A DNA stretch of 64,000 nucleotides from Pacificibacter marinus (GTDB taxonomy: Bacteria; Pseudomonadota; Alphaproteobacteria; Rhodobacterales; Rhodobacteraceae): the NCBI RefSeq assembly GCF_900109555.1, contig NZ_FNZV01000017.1:1-64000 (forward strand), read 5' to 3'. The notes beneath the pieces were generated by a model, which worked only from the letters and a program-made list of their open reading frames with translations, did no database searches and had not been told where the DNA came from. The first letter of the stretch is position 1; each line of letters begins with the position of its first letter. Shown piece by piece: positions 54,140 through 62,833 of the stretch. The translations under genes were made by a program, and so were the position numbers.

Positions 54140-55188
54140 TATTGGCCCATTTCCGCCAAAAGTGCGGCTTGATGATCAGAAATCAGCGCATCGATGATCT
54201 CGTCCAAATCACCGCCCATGATCGCATCAAGTTTGTACAGCGTCAGATTGATCCGGTGATCCGAAATGCGCCCTTGCGGGAAGTTATAGGTGCGAATGCG
54301 TTCAGATCTGTCGCCTGATCCGACCTGCGATTTACGATCTGCAGACCGTTCATCGTGAATTTTTTGCCGCTCAGCATCATACAAACGCGCTTTGAGCACG
54401 TTCATAGCAATCTCGCGGTTGCGGTGCTGCGATTTCTCAGCAGATACAACGATGATCCCTGTGGGCAAGTGGGTGATGCGTACGGCAGAATCGGTGGTGT
54501 TGACGTGCTGTCCTCCCGCGCCTGACGCACGCATGGTGTCGATGCGAATATCACCCGGCTGAATGTCGATATCGACGTCTTTGGCCTCGGGCAACACAGC
54601 AACTGTCGCGGCAGAGGTATGCACCCGCCCGCCACTTTCGGTTTCCGGCACGCGTTGCACACGGTGCACACCAGATTCGAATTTCATCCGCGCAAACACG
54701 CCATCGCCAACGACATTGGCAGTGACAGATTTCACCCCACCAAGATCGCCCTCGGACAGTTCAATAATGTCGAATTTCCATTTCATCGCCTCAGCATACC
54801 GCTGATACATACGCAGTAAATCACCCGCGAAAAGCCCAGCTTCATCGCCGCCTGTTCCGGGGCGAATTTCCAAAATGGCGGACCCATTGTCAGCGGCATC
54901 TTTGGGCAACAGCGCGATTTGCAGCGCGTCTTCGATGATCGGCAATTGCGCGGTGAGTTCTGGCAATTCGGCTTCTGCCAGCTCTTTCATATCAGGGTCA
55001 TCGAGCATCGCTTTCGCGTCTTCGATGTCTTGCGTGACTTGCAGATAATTGCGCACTTGATCGACGACGGGACGCAGTTCGGCATATTCGCGCCCTAAGG
55101 CAACGATATCGCCCTCGCCGGTCGACATGGAGGCTTCGATAAACTCAAAGCGCTGGGTGATTTGGTGTAAGCGTTCTTGTGGTATCAT
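54139..55188 (-). CDS. prfA: Peptide chain release factor 1
   Basis: The 349-residue protein has GGQ at residues 225-227 (SGAGGQHVN). The segments [22 protein letters not shown] and [21 protein letters not shown] are characteristic of RF1. It reads UAA and UAG. Slightly shorter than E. coli RF1 (360), as usual. It is co-translated with prmC. Confidence 0.97.
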   Translation of the reverse strand: MIPQERLHQITQRFEFIEASMSTGEGDIVALGREYAELRPVVDQVRNYLQVTQDIEDAKAMLDDPDMKELAEAELPELTAQLPIIEDALQIALLPKDAADNGSAILEIRPGTGGDEAGLFAGDLLRMYQRYAEAMKWKFDIIELSEGDLGGVKSVTANVVGDGVFARMKFESGVHRVQRVPETESGGRVHTSAATVAVLPEAKDVDIDIQPGDIRIDTMRASGAGGQHVNTTDSAVRITHLPTGIIVVSAEKSQHRNREIAMNVLKARLYDAERQKIHDERSADRKSQVGSGDRSERIRTYNFPQGRISDHRINLTLYKLDAIMGGDLDEIIDALISDHQAALLAEMGQ

Positions 55189-55221
55189 AAAAGATGTGTT
55201 GCCCGCTCAGGCGCACAGGGT

Positions 55222-55252
55222 CAAGAGGCCATAGAAATAGAATGGCCTCTTG
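55222..55252. repeat. Perfect 11-bp hairpin upstream of prfA
   Basis: CAAGAGGCCAT and ATGGCCTCTTG flank a 9-base loop. No T-run follows on either strand. It lies 34 bases before the prfA start and 17 after the DUF1499 stop, so it could stop DUF1499 mRNA or shape the prfA leader. Confidence 0.65.
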
Positions 55253-55268
55253 CGTGATTTCAAACGAC

Positions 55269-55697
55269 CTAAAGACCTGCGGCAGCGCGCCATGCCGCAA
55301 TGCGTTTGGCATTGACGCCCATATCACTTTTGCCAAAGCGTAAGCGGGCAAAAACGGCCACATCCGCGCCATCTGGTGTTTCGCGCACACCAATCGTGGT
55401 GACATCGGGAAAACCCCACAACAGGCTGCGCGTTACATATGACAAACGCCCCTCTTGTAACGACCCTGCCAAAAGCGTGGTGCGTGGGGTGGATTGGGCC
55501 ACTGACGCAAACGCATCCAAGGCCACTTGGGCCTGCAATGGTGCGGTGAACCTGTCTAGCGCACCGCCTTGTGCCGGTGGCTGAACTTCAAACGGATCAA
55601 CGTGCCACGTCTCAGAACGCATTGGCGATAGGCGCACATAGACCTGAGCCGCGATCAAAAGCCCTAAAACAAGACACCCAAACAAAAACATTTTCAC
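55269..55697 (-). CDS. DUF1499 family membrane-anchored protein
   Basis: This 142-residue protein has one N-terminal membrane helix (FLFGCLVLGLLIAAQVYV). A DUF1499 domain follows: TTLLAGSLQEGRLSYVTRSLLWGFPDVTTIGVRE and ADVAVFARLRFGKSDMGVNAKRI. The family is common but uncharacterised. The soluble domain should face the periplasm. It lies between the outer-membrane protein gene and prfA on the same strand. Confidence 0.85.
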   Translation of the reverse strand: MKMFLFGCLVLGLLIAAQVYVRLSPMRSETWHVDPFEVQPPAQGGALDRFTAPLQAQVALDAFASVAQSTPRTTLLAGSLQEGRLSYVTRSLLWGFPDVTTIGVRETPDGADVAVFARLRFGKSDMGVNAKRIAAWRAAAGL

Positions 55698-55805
55698 TTA
55701 TCCCTCCTAAAAGTGTCGCAACGCGACCTTTACGGTTTCCCATACAACTATTTAGTGGAGAAACCATTTCGACAAGCGTTTTCAAACAAGACCCTGTCAT
55801 GCAAA

Positions 55806-55838
55806 CGCCCCCGATTCATTGAACCGAGGGCGCTTTTT
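55806..55838 (+). terminator. Hairpin with T-run between the outer-membrane protein and DUF1499 genes
   Basis: CGCCCCCG and CGAGGGCG pair with one mismatch (and TTC/GAA inside), followed by CTTTTTCTC on the plus strand. The flanking genes run on the minus strand, where the T-run is weak, so the orientation is odd. It probably still ends the outer-membrane protein mRNA. Confidence 0.5.
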
Positions 55839-55875
55839 CTCATGTGGGAAAGCCTAAGCAATTCCTATGAAAGAT

Positions 55876-56466
55876 TTAGAAGCGGTAAGCGATTTTCGCA
55901 GAAACAGTTGTCGCTGACAAATCACTAGTGCTGTTGTCGAATTCGTTAAAGTCGTTTTGCAAAACTTCAAAGCCTGCAACAACTGCGTCGGACAAAGCGT
56001 AGTCTGCACCGATACCGTAGCTAACACCTGTGTCAGAGTAGTCAGTGCCGCCGATAGTTGCGTTGGCGTAGTTTGCGCCGGCGATGCCGTATACAACGAC
56101 GTTGCCAAGATCATAACCAGCACGCAATTTCAAACGTGTCATGTCGTCAACAGCAACTGTTGCGTTTTCAATGTCGGATTTAGCGTACTCAAGCTCACCA
56201 CCGACAACCCAGTTGCCCAAGTCGTAGTTGTAGCCGCCAAACAGGCCGTATGTCGCGTCGTCAGCATCATCAGCTACGTCTGAACCCCAACCGTAACCAG
56301 CAGCCGCACCAGCGTAAAAGCCAGTCCAGTCAGTGCCAACAGTTTGAACGGGAACAGCGACTGCAACAGGTGCTTCAACAACTGTTGGTGCTAGGCTACC
56401 TGCAAGTGCTGGGCCAGCCAAAACAAGTGTGGATGCGGATGCGAGTGCAAGTGCGAAACGTTTCAT
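55876..56466 (-). CDS. Outer-membrane beta-barrel protein
   Basis: The 196-residue precursor starts MKRFALALASASTLVLAGPALA, a Sec signal. The mature part reads as an eight-strand OmpA/Omp25-like barrel: WTGFYAGAAAGYGWGSDV, YGLFGGYNYDLGNWVVGGELEYAKSDI, LKLRAGYDLGNVVVYGIAGANYA, and a C-terminal AKIAYRF with terminal Phe required for BAM insertion. The mRNA leader carries a hairpin just before the ribosome site, consistent with a highly expressed porin-like protein. Confidence 0.88.
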   Translation of the reverse strand: MKRFALALASASTLVLAGPALAGSLAPTVVEAPVAVAVPVQTVGTDWTGFYAGAAAGYGWGSDVADDADDATYGLFGGYNYDLGNWVVGGELEYAKSDIENATVAVDDMTRLKLRAGYDLGNVVVYGIAGANYANATIGGTDYSDTGVSYGIGADYALSDAVVAGFEVLQNDFNEFDNSTSDLSATTVSAKIAYRF

Positions 56467-56481
56467 ATCTATTCTCCTAAT

Positions 56482-56499
56482 CACCTCGAACATGAGGTG
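56482..56499 (-). promoter_or_regulatory. 5'-UTR stem-loop of the outer-membrane protein gene
   Basis: CACCTC and GAGGTG flank a 6-base loop; further bases pair outside. It sits about 16 bases before the ATG, just upstream of the AGGAG ribosome site, where it could stabilise the mRNA or control initiation. Confidence 0.5.
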
Positions 56500-56615
56500 G
56501 TGATTGTGCTGCACGGGACAGTGTGCCCTGTGCTTATGACCGGACAGATATACTTTTTATTTCAAGTCTCTAGGGGGGGATTGATCACACTCACGTGAGA
56601 AAATTGTGATCCGCG

Positions 56616-56652
56616 CAATCCCGCACAAAGACTGTGTTTTTGTGCGGGATTG
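56616..56652. repeat. Perfect 14-bp hairpin after the uup-like gene
   Basis: CAATCCCGCACAAA and TTTGTGCGGGATTG flank a 9-base loop. It lies 41 bases after the ABC-F stop on the minus strand, with no T-run on that side. It probably ends that transcript. TCACGTGA (56591-56598), an 8-base palindrome, lies between it and the outer-membrane protein promoter. Confidence 0.65.
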
Positions 56653-56692
56653 GGCCATTTTTCGGCGTAGTTTAGCGCATCACAAGCGAGTT

Positions 56693-58513
56693 TTAGCCTG
56701 CATTGCGTTCTTCAAGGTCCATCCATTCTACCTCGACCGCTTCAAGCGCTGTTTGACGCTCTGCAAGCATTTCAGTTGCTTTGGCAAATTTGACAGGATG
56801 GTCGGTAAACAGGTTTGGATCCGCCATAAGATCACCGATTTTGGCAATCTCAGCTTCGATACGCCCGATCTCAGCTGGCAATTCTTCCAAGCGATGCTTT
56901 TCAGTAAATGACAGCGTGGACTTTGGCGCTTCTACAGGTTTTTCAGCCGATTTTTGTTTCGACTTCATATTCACTGTGCTGACGGTCTTTTGCGCTGTTG
57001 CTTTGCGTTGGCGTTGGTAATCAGACCAGCCACCGGGGTAAACTGTCGCCTGCCCGTCGCCTTCCATCGCAATGGTTTGCGTGGCCACACGGTCGATGAA
57101 ATCACGATCGTGCGAAACCAGCAAAACAGTACCGGAAAAATCAGTCAGCAGCTCTTGCAGCAAATCCAGCGTTTCAATGTCCAGATCGTTGGTCGGCTCA
57201 TCGAGCACCAACAAGTTGGATGCTTTCGCCATGATTTTCGCCAGCAAAAGCCGTGCTTTTTCACCACCAGACAGCGCAGACACAGGCGCGCGCGCTTGAG
57301 CATCGGAAAACAGGAATTCTTTCAGATAACCGACAACATGTTTGGGGTGTCCGCGCACCATGATCTGATCTGCGCGCCCCGACACGGTCAGGTTTTTCTC
57401 GGACAGCAAAGCTTCCCACAGCGTCAAATCTTCGCGGATGTTGCTGCGGGTCTGGTCAAACACAGCCACGTCCAATTTGGTGCCAAGTTTGATCTCGCCC
57501 GCATCGGGTTCGATTTCGCCTGTGAGCATTTTCAGCAGTGTGGTTTTGCCAACACCGTTCGGGCCAACAAAGGCGATGCGATCGCCGCGACCAATTTTGA
57601 TGTCGAAATTGCTGAGAATTTGTTTGTCGCCAAAGGCTTTGGCAACACCGTTGGCTTCAACCACGCGTTTGCCCGACACTTCGGAGACTTCCAAATCCAT
57701 CGCGGCGGCACCTTGGCGATTGATCTGCCCTGCCCGCTGTTCGCGCAAATCTTGCAAAGCGCGTACGCGGCCTTGGTTGCGTGTACGGCGTGCAGAGATG
57801 CCTTCGACAGCCCAACGCGCTTCGGCTTTGATTTTGCGGTTTAGTTTGTGGCGTTGTTCGTCTTCTTCTTCCCACAATTTATCACGCCAAGCTTCAAAGG
57901 CTTCAAAGCCTTCTTCTTGACGGCGCACTTGACCGCGATCCACCCAAAGCGTGGCTTTGGTCAAACGGTTCAAAAACGCCCTATCGTGTGAAATAATCAC
58001 ATAAGCGGTGCGTGTGGTTTTTAATTCTTCTTCGAGCCATGCGATGGCTTGGATGTCTAGGTGGTTGGTCGGCTCGTCGAGCAACATCAATTCGGGTGCT
58101 TCGGCCAAAAGTTTTGCCAAAGCGGCACGGCGGCGTTCCCCGCCAGATGCTGTCGCGATCAGACCCTCAGGATTAAATTTCAACCCTTCGGCGACCATGT
58201 CGACCTTGTAGCTTTCCATGGGGTCAAGCTCAGAGGCGGCAAATTCACCCAGCGTGGTGAAGCCTTCCATCTTGGGCTCTTGTTCCATGTAGCCAACAGT
58301 CGTGCCAGGGCCAAGCACACGGGTGCCTTTGTCGGCCTCCATCAAGCCAGCCATGACTTTCATTAAGGTGGATTTACCCGATCCATTGCGTCCCACCAAA
58401 GCGACACGGTCGCCCTGTTGAACCACAAGATCAAGGTTATCGAACACCGGATCGCCGCCGAAAGTCAGGGAAATACCGGAGAGTTGGAGTAAGGGTGCGC
58501 GTGCCATGAGCAT
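56693..58513 (-). CDS. uup: ABC-F family ATPase (Uup-like)
   Basis: This is a 606-residue protein with two ATPase domains. Domain 1 has GRNGSGKST, SGGERRRAALAKLL and LLDEPTNHLDI. Domain 2 has GPNGVGKTT, LSGGEKARLLLAKI and VLDEPTNDLDIETLDLL. The C-terminal coiled tail (LPAEIGRIEAEIAKIGD) is the Uup-type DNA/ribosome-binding arm. It starts at ATG-CTC-ATG; either Met is possible. It is the second ABC-F protein in the window and clearly a different subfamily from the one upstream of marC. Confidence 0.92.
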   Translation of the reverse strand: MLMARAPLLQLSGISLTFGGDPVFDNLDLVVQQGDRVALVGRNGSGKSTLMKVMAGLMEADKGTRVLGPGTTVGYMEQEPKMEGFTTLGEFAASELDPMESYKVDMVAEGLKFNPEGLIATASGGERRRAALAKLLAEAPELMLLDEPTNHLDIQAIAWLEEELKTTRTAYVIISHDRAFLNRLTKATLWVDRGQVRRQEEGFEAFEAWRDKLWEEEDEQRHKLNRKIKAEARWAVEGISARRTRNQGRVRALQDLREQRAGQINRQGAAAMDLEVSEVSGKRVVEANGVAKAFGDKQILSNFDIKIGRGDRIAFVGPNGVGKTTLLKMLTGEIEPDAGEIKLGTKLDVAVFDQTRSNIREDLTLWEALLSEKNLTVSGRADQIMVRGHPKHVVGYLKEFLFSDAQARAPVSALSGGEKARLLLAKIMAKASNLLVLDEPTNDLDIETLDLLQELLTDFSGTVLLVSHDRDFIDRVATQTIAMEGDGQATVYPGGWSDYQRQRKATAQKTVSTVNMKSKQKSAEKPVEAPKSTLSFTEKHRLEELPAEIGRIEAEIAKIGDLMADPNLFTDHPVKFAKATEMLAERQTALEAVEVEWMDLEERNAG

Positions 58514-58557
58514 CCGCTACTGCGCCGCGCGACAAAGGTCAACTGGGATTGCGCCTG

Positions 58558-59343
58558 TTAGCCTGTCACAGCACGCAAAAGACGTTTTCTGGCAGCAGGA
58601 ATAGATTTGATTTCCACCCCAGTGAACACATGCATTGTGCCCAGATCGCGGTCTACAACCGCATGATCAGACACCCACCCCCCCATCATCAGATAGGTTT
58701 TCAACAAAGGCGGCATCGCAAGTGCGGCGCGTTTCGCGTTGGGTTTGCGGCGCAATCTGGCCGCGAATTTGAACACATCGGGCGCTTTGATCCGCGGGAT
58801 CAACCCTTTTGGGCCAAGATGACGGTGTTTGAGCATGGCCAATGCATCGGCATGCACGGCCCAATCAGTGCCATGAAAGCTTGAGCACCCAAACAACATA
58901 TCCACATCGTGATCATCCACATAGGTGGTCATCGCCCCCCAAGCGATGCGCAAAATATCGGCGTCACGCCAATCGGGATGCACGCAAAATCGGCCCATTT
59001 CCACCATGCGGCCTTGATAATCAGCCAACGCATCAAGCCCATAATACTGTGCGGAATAGCTTTTTGTAATGCTGGCACCGCTTTCGAGATCAAGAAACCG
59101 GAAACAACACACAAGCTGACCAGAGGCGCGATCTTCGATTAAAACATGTTTGCACAGATCATCGAACGCATCCAAATCCAGACGCTCGTCACCTGCCCCA
59201 TGATCACCCACATGTTCATCCCTATGCAAATCGCTGCTTTGCGGCGAGACAAATGCCAAATACCGCAAACGCTGTGCGGCGGCGATATCGCTGCGCGCGC
59301 TGGCAATGCGGACGGTGTATCGAGATTTGCGCAAGTTCAACAT
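58558..59343 (-). CDS. olsB: Ornithine acyl-ACP N-acyltransferase-like protein (OlsB family)
   Basis: The 261-residue GNAT-fold protein has the OlsB pattern: RYTVRIASARSDIAAAQRLRYLAF, FRFLDLESGASITKSYSAQYYGL, MVEMGRFCVHPDWRD, and MLFGCSSFHGTDW. OlsB attaches a 3-hydroxyacyl chain to ornithine, the first step of ornithine-lipid synthesis. The second enzyme OlsA is not in the window; OlsB alone elsewhere from OlsA is common in Rhodobacteraceae. The start MLNLRKSR follows a weak site. Confidence 0.88.
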   Translation of the reverse strand: MLNLRKSRYTVRIASARSDIAAAQRLRYLAFVSPQSSDLHRDEHVGDHGAGDERLDLDAFDDLCKHVLIEDRASGQLVCCFRFLDLESGASITKSYSAQYYGLDALADYQGRMVEMGRFCVHPDWRDADILRIAWGAMTTYVDDHDVDMLFGCSSFHGTDWAVHADALAMLKHRHLGPKGLIPRIKAPDVFKFAARLRRKPNAKRAALAMPPLLKTYLMMGGWVSDHAVVDRDLGTMHVFTGVEIKSIPAARKRLLRAVTG

Positions 59344-59556
59344 AGGGCGACCTTGTATGTCATCCGCAAAACGCGGCGTGATGTGACTAAACGTGAATAT
59401 GGATGTCTTGGTTCTAGCCCACAAGGTATGACAAATCTTTGACACTCAATGCCACTGCCAAATACGTGGTTCAAGAACCAAACACTGGCGATTTGCACAA
59501 AAACCACTATCTATCCCAACAGATACGACACGCACACAAACGCCAAAGGAAAGCCT

Positions 59557-60021
59557 ATGCCTGACGACACATCCAAACCTGTTCCACAGTCCAACGCCTC
59601 TCAGGCTGCCAAAGTCGAAAAGACAGACGCGCAATGGCAAGAGATTTTGGACGCAGACACCTATCAGGTGACACGCCAACACGGTACAGAGCCCGCCTAT
59701 TCGCATCCGGGATTTCCAAAAGCGGCAGGCACATTTCATTGTGTGTGCTGTGGCGCTGAACTGTTCACGCAAGAAACGAAATATGAAAGCCACTGCGGCT
59801 GGCCTGCGTTTTATGCCCCCAAAGACGGCGCGCCTGTGGGCGAAACACATGACACCTCGCACGGCATGTCCCGCACAGAAGTGCATTGCGATACATGCGG
59901 CGCACATTTGGGACATGTGTTTCCAGACGGTCCAAAGCCAACAGGCACGCGGTACTGCATCAACGGTGTGGCGTTGCACTTTGAACCCAATGAGAACGCC
60001 AGCGACAAAGATGAAGCGTAA
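59557..60021 (+). CDS. msrB: Peptide-methionine (R)-S-oxide reductase
   Basis: This is a 154-residue cytoplasmic MsrB. Zinc cysteines are in FHCVCCGAELF and VHCDTCGAHLGHVF. ESHCGWPAF is conserved, and the catalytic Cys is in RYCINGVALHF. It reduces methionine-R-sulphoxide in proteins. The start MPDDTSKP follows an AAAGGAAAG site; an upstream in-frame start is not supported. Preceding MsrA is not nearby. Confidence 0.95.
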   Translation: MPDDTSKPVPQSNASQAAKVEKTDAQWQEILDADTYQVTRQHGTEPAYSHPGFPKAAGTFHCVCCGAELFTQETKYESHCGWPAFYAPKDGAPVGETHDTSHGMSRTEVHCDTCGAHLGHVFPDGPKPTGTRYCINGVALHFEPNENASDKDEA

Positions 60022-60053
60022 CGCTCATTGAAAATGTAAAGCGGCGAAAATGC

Positions 60054-60086
60054 AAAACGGCGGCCCACAAGGACCGCCGTTTTCAT
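60054..60086. terminator. Bidirectional intrinsic terminator
   Basis: AAAACGGCGG and CCGCCGTTTT flank a 10-base loop. It separates the convergent msrB and bamE genes. Confidence 0.92.
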
Positions 60087-60121
60087 ATAATCTCTCAAAC
60101 TGAGAACGTCACAGGCCGCGG

Positions 60122-60607
60122 TTATTGCAGCAATTGATCCGCAGACAAGTTGCCGAAGTTGCCGAACAACTGATCCAAGAAAGTCGTACCTTGGACGTTC
60201 GCTGTGGTCACACGCCGTGACAGCGCCACCACGCGACCATCTTCAAGACCAAAGCGTTCCACATTGGTCACAACACCACGGTCGTTGAATGAGATGGCCA
60301 AAACTTGCCGATCAATCTCTTTGGGCGCAAATGCACCAATATGTTTGAACTGCGACCGCACATAGTACCAACCTGAACTTTCCAACAGCCCTTCGGCTTG
60401 TGGTGTTCCGATCACCTCACGTACAGTGTCTTTGGTGTCTTTGCCGACAGTGATTTGTGCCAGCACATCATCCTTGGGAATGTACCCGTGATTGCGGAAT
60501 TGTGCCACACAGGCGCTCAGTGACACAGCGGCCACCAGCATCAAAAGTATTTTTGACACCACACCAAACCAAAGTGTCACGCGTCGTGTCATATTATATT
60601 TGAGCAT
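60122..60607 (-). CDS. bamE: Outer-membrane assembly lipoprotein BamE
   Basis: The 161-residue precursor has the lipobox VSLSAC and a SmpA/OmlA domain: NHGYIPKDDVLAQITVGKDTKDTVREVIGTP and WYYVRSQFKHIGAFAPKEIDRQVLAISFND. BamE assists beta-barrel insertion. The start MLKYNMTRR follows GAGGGGCTT; a second Met five codons later is possible. It is divergent from the yceD-rpmF-plsX operon, a common alphaproteobacterial arrangement. Confidence 0.92.
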   Translation of the reverse strand: MLKYNMTRRVTLWFGVVSKILLMLVAAVSLSACVAQFRNHGYIPKDDVLAQITVGKDTKDTVREVIGTPQAEGLLESSGWYYVRSQFKHIGAFAPKEIDRQVLAISFNDRGVVTNVERFGLEDGRVVALSRRVTTANVQGTTFLDQLFGNFGNLSADQLLQ

Positions 60608-60686
60608 AAGCCCCTCTTGCGTTGTGCCGTCTTGCCTTTTAATCGGCTTATACGACCACTGCCCGGCGATCAAGGAGAACGCACCT

Positions 60687-61271
60687 ATGTCTTCAAACGG
60701 TACACAAAACAGCCTAAACACTTGGGGCAGCGCAATTCGCTTGTCCGATTTGTCCGCTTCGCGCTCGCACAACTTTATTTTGGTGCCTGACGCCGAACAA
60801 TTAAAAGCCCTGCGCGATACACTTGGCCTGCAAGGGCTTAAAAAAATGCGATTCGAAGGCACATTGATCCCTGCATCCAAACGCGATTGGCAGCTTGAGG
60901 CCAAAATCGGCGCTACAGCCGTGCAATCTTGTGTTGTCACCCTTGAGCCTGTCACATCACGCGTCGATGCGCCTGTGACCCGACTGTACAGCGCGGCCTA
61001 CAAAGACCCCGCACTGGCGACGGCAGAGAACGAAGATGACATAGAAACGCCCGAAGATGACAACGTGGAACCGATTCCCGTTGCGTTGAAATTATCAGAT
61101 GTGGCCATGGAAGCATTGGTGCTGGCCCTGCCAGACTACCCCCGCGCCCCCGATGCAGCCCTGCAAGAAACGCAATTTTCCAAGCCTGGGACCGACGCAA
61201 TGACCGATGCAGAAACAAAACCTTTCGCTTCTTTGAAAAGCCTACGTGACAAGCTGGAAAAAGACGACTAA
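60687..61271 (+). CDS. yceD: YceD family protein (DUF177)
   Basis: The 194-residue protein has the DUF177 pattern: RLSDLSASRSHNFILVPDAEQ, LIPASKRDWQLEAKIGATAVQSCVVTLEPV and EPIPVALKLSDVAMEALVLALPDYPR. YceD homologues sit upstream of rpmF and are linked to 23S rRNA accumulation. The start MSSNGTQ is preceded by AAGGAGAA. An acidic central stretch (ENEDDIETPEDDN) is typical. Confidence 0.88.
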   Translation: MSSNGTQNSLNTWGSAIRLSDLSASRSHNFILVPDAEQLKALRDTLGLQGLKKMRFEGTLIPASKRDWQLEAKIGATAVQSCVVTLEPVTSRVDAPVTRLYSAAYKDPALATAENEDDIETPEDDNVEPIPVALKLSDVAMEALVLALPDYPRAPDAALQETQFSKPGTDAMTDAETKPFASLKSLRDKLEKDD

Positions 61272-61461
61272 GACGGGCCATCAATTCGCTGCAAACAAAG
61301 GTCTTGCAACATACGCAATTCTCAGTATGTTCCCGGCCTCAATTGCACGTTGGGATTTGGTCGTTGCGCATCTAAAAATGCGCCGTCAAATTGCCGATAA
61401 ATAAAAGGGGCACGGCCCCACAGTTCGGGGCGTTTGCCCCCATAAATTCGAGGTTGTGCCA

Positions 61462-61668
61462 ATGGCAGTCCCAAAGAGTAAGATCACCCGTTCACGTGGC
61501 GGACAACGCCGTTCACACGATGCTTTGGTTGCTGGCAACCCTGCAGAGTGTAACAACTGTGGTGAGCTTAAACGCCCCCACCACGTTTGTGGCGCATGTG
61601 GCCACTACGACGATCGTGAAATCGTAGCGAAAGCTGACGACATCGACTACGACGAAGACGCTGCATAA
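61462..61668 (+). CDS. rpmF: 50S ribosomal protein L32
   Basis: The 68-residue protein starts [20 protein letters not shown]. Four cysteines form a zinc ribbon ([20 protein letters not shown]). It is full length with the usual acidic C-terminus. The chosen Met has GAGGTTGTGCC before it; a Met two codons upstream is less likely. It is in the conserved yceD-rpmF-plsX-fabH order. Confidence 0.97.
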   Translation: MAVPKSKITRSRGGQRRSHDALVAGNPAECNNCGELKRPHHVCGACGHYDDREIVAKADDIDYDEDAA

Positions 61669-61690
61669 ACTCAACCAATAGAGTATCAGA

Positions 61691-62809
61691 ATGAGCGCAC
61701 AGAACCCAACCGAGACCCCTTTGGACACGTCCGAAGATATGGTTAAGGGGCGTCTGGGCGCTCTTTCAGGCACCAAGGTGACTTTATCAATCGACGCCAT
61801 GGGCGGAGATCGTGGACCGGCGGCTGTTGTCGCCGGTATTTCACGTTCTGTGTCCAAGAACGACAAGGTGGATTTTATCCTCCATGGCGATGCAGAAGAA
61901 TTGATAAAGCTGGTCCGAAAGAAAAAGAACCTTGTGGATCGCGTTGAAATTCGCGACGCGCAAGGTATTGTTTCTATGGACGAAAAACCATCCCAAGCCA
62001 TGCGTCGCACAGACACGTCTATGCGCTCTGCCATCGACGCTGTCAAAAACGGCGAAGCGCAAGCCTGCGTGTCATGCGGCAACACTGGCGCATTGATGGC
62101 GACCTCTATGATCCGTCTGCGCAAGATCGAAGGCGTCAATCGTCCTGCGATTGCCTGCCTGTGGCCCTCGCGCAATCCGCAAGGGTTCAACGTCATGTTG
62201 GACGTGGGTGCAGACATTCGGGCCGATGCGCGCGATCTTTTGCAATATGCCATGATGGGCGCGTCTTATGCCCGCAACGGTCTTGGCCTTGAGCGTCCGC
62301 GCATCGGGCTTTTGAACGTTGGCACAGAAGAACATAAAGGCCGCGCAGAAATCAAAGAAGCCCAAGAATTGATTGCGGCTTCGGCGCATATCGGCGAGTT
62401 CGATTACGAGGGTTTTGTTGAAGGCAGCGATATCCCTGGGGACCGCGTTGATGTGATTGTCACGGATGGATTCACGGGCAACATTGCTCTGAAAACCGGT
62501 GAAGGCACCGCCAAACTGGTCGGTGATTTTCTCAAAGAAGCGTTCAAAGCCACGCCGCTCTCACGGATCGCAGCCTTGCTCGCACTGACCTCGTTGCGTC
62601 GTCTGCAAAAACGAATCGATCCACGGCGCGTCAACGGTGGTGTTTTCTTGGGATTGCGTGGAACAGTCGTTAAATCTCATGGATCTGCCGATGCCACAGG
62701 CGTCTCAGCAGCTATTAAATTGGCTTATGAGTTGGCCGCATCCGGCTTTTCTGATCGCTTGGCGGCGCGGGTTGCATCCGCGGCAGCCGCGGCGCAAACT
62801 GAACAATAA
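61691..62809 (+). CDS. plsX: Phosphate acyltransferase PlsX
   Basis: The 372-residue enzyme has LSIDAMGGDRGPAAVVAGI, CVSCGNTGALMATSMIRLRKI and GVNRPAIACLWP. It makes acyl-phosphate from acyl-ACP for phospholipid synthesis. The N-terminus carries about 25 extra residues before the conserved core, and a later start is possible. fabH follows after 24 bases. Confidence 0.96.
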   Translation: MSAQNPTETPLDTSEDMVKGRLGALSGTKVTLSIDAMGGDRGPAAVVAGISRSVSKNDKVDFILHGDAEELIKLVRKKKNLVDRVEIRDAQGIVSMDEKPSQAMRRTDTSMRSAIDAVKNGEAQACVSCGNTGALMATSMIRLRKIEGVNRPAIACLWPSRNPQGFNVMLDVGADIRADARDLLQYAMMGASYARNGLGLERPRIGLLNVGTEEHKGRAEIKEAQELIAASAHIGEFDYEGFVEGSDIPGDRVDVIVTDGFTGNIALKTGEGTAKLVGDFLKEAFKATPLSRIAALLALTSLRRLQKRIDPRRVNGGVFLGLRGTVVKSHGSADATGVSAAIKLAYELAASGFSDRLAARVASAAAAAQTEQ

Positions 62810-62833
62810 CAATAACAAATGTGAGCAAACGCT

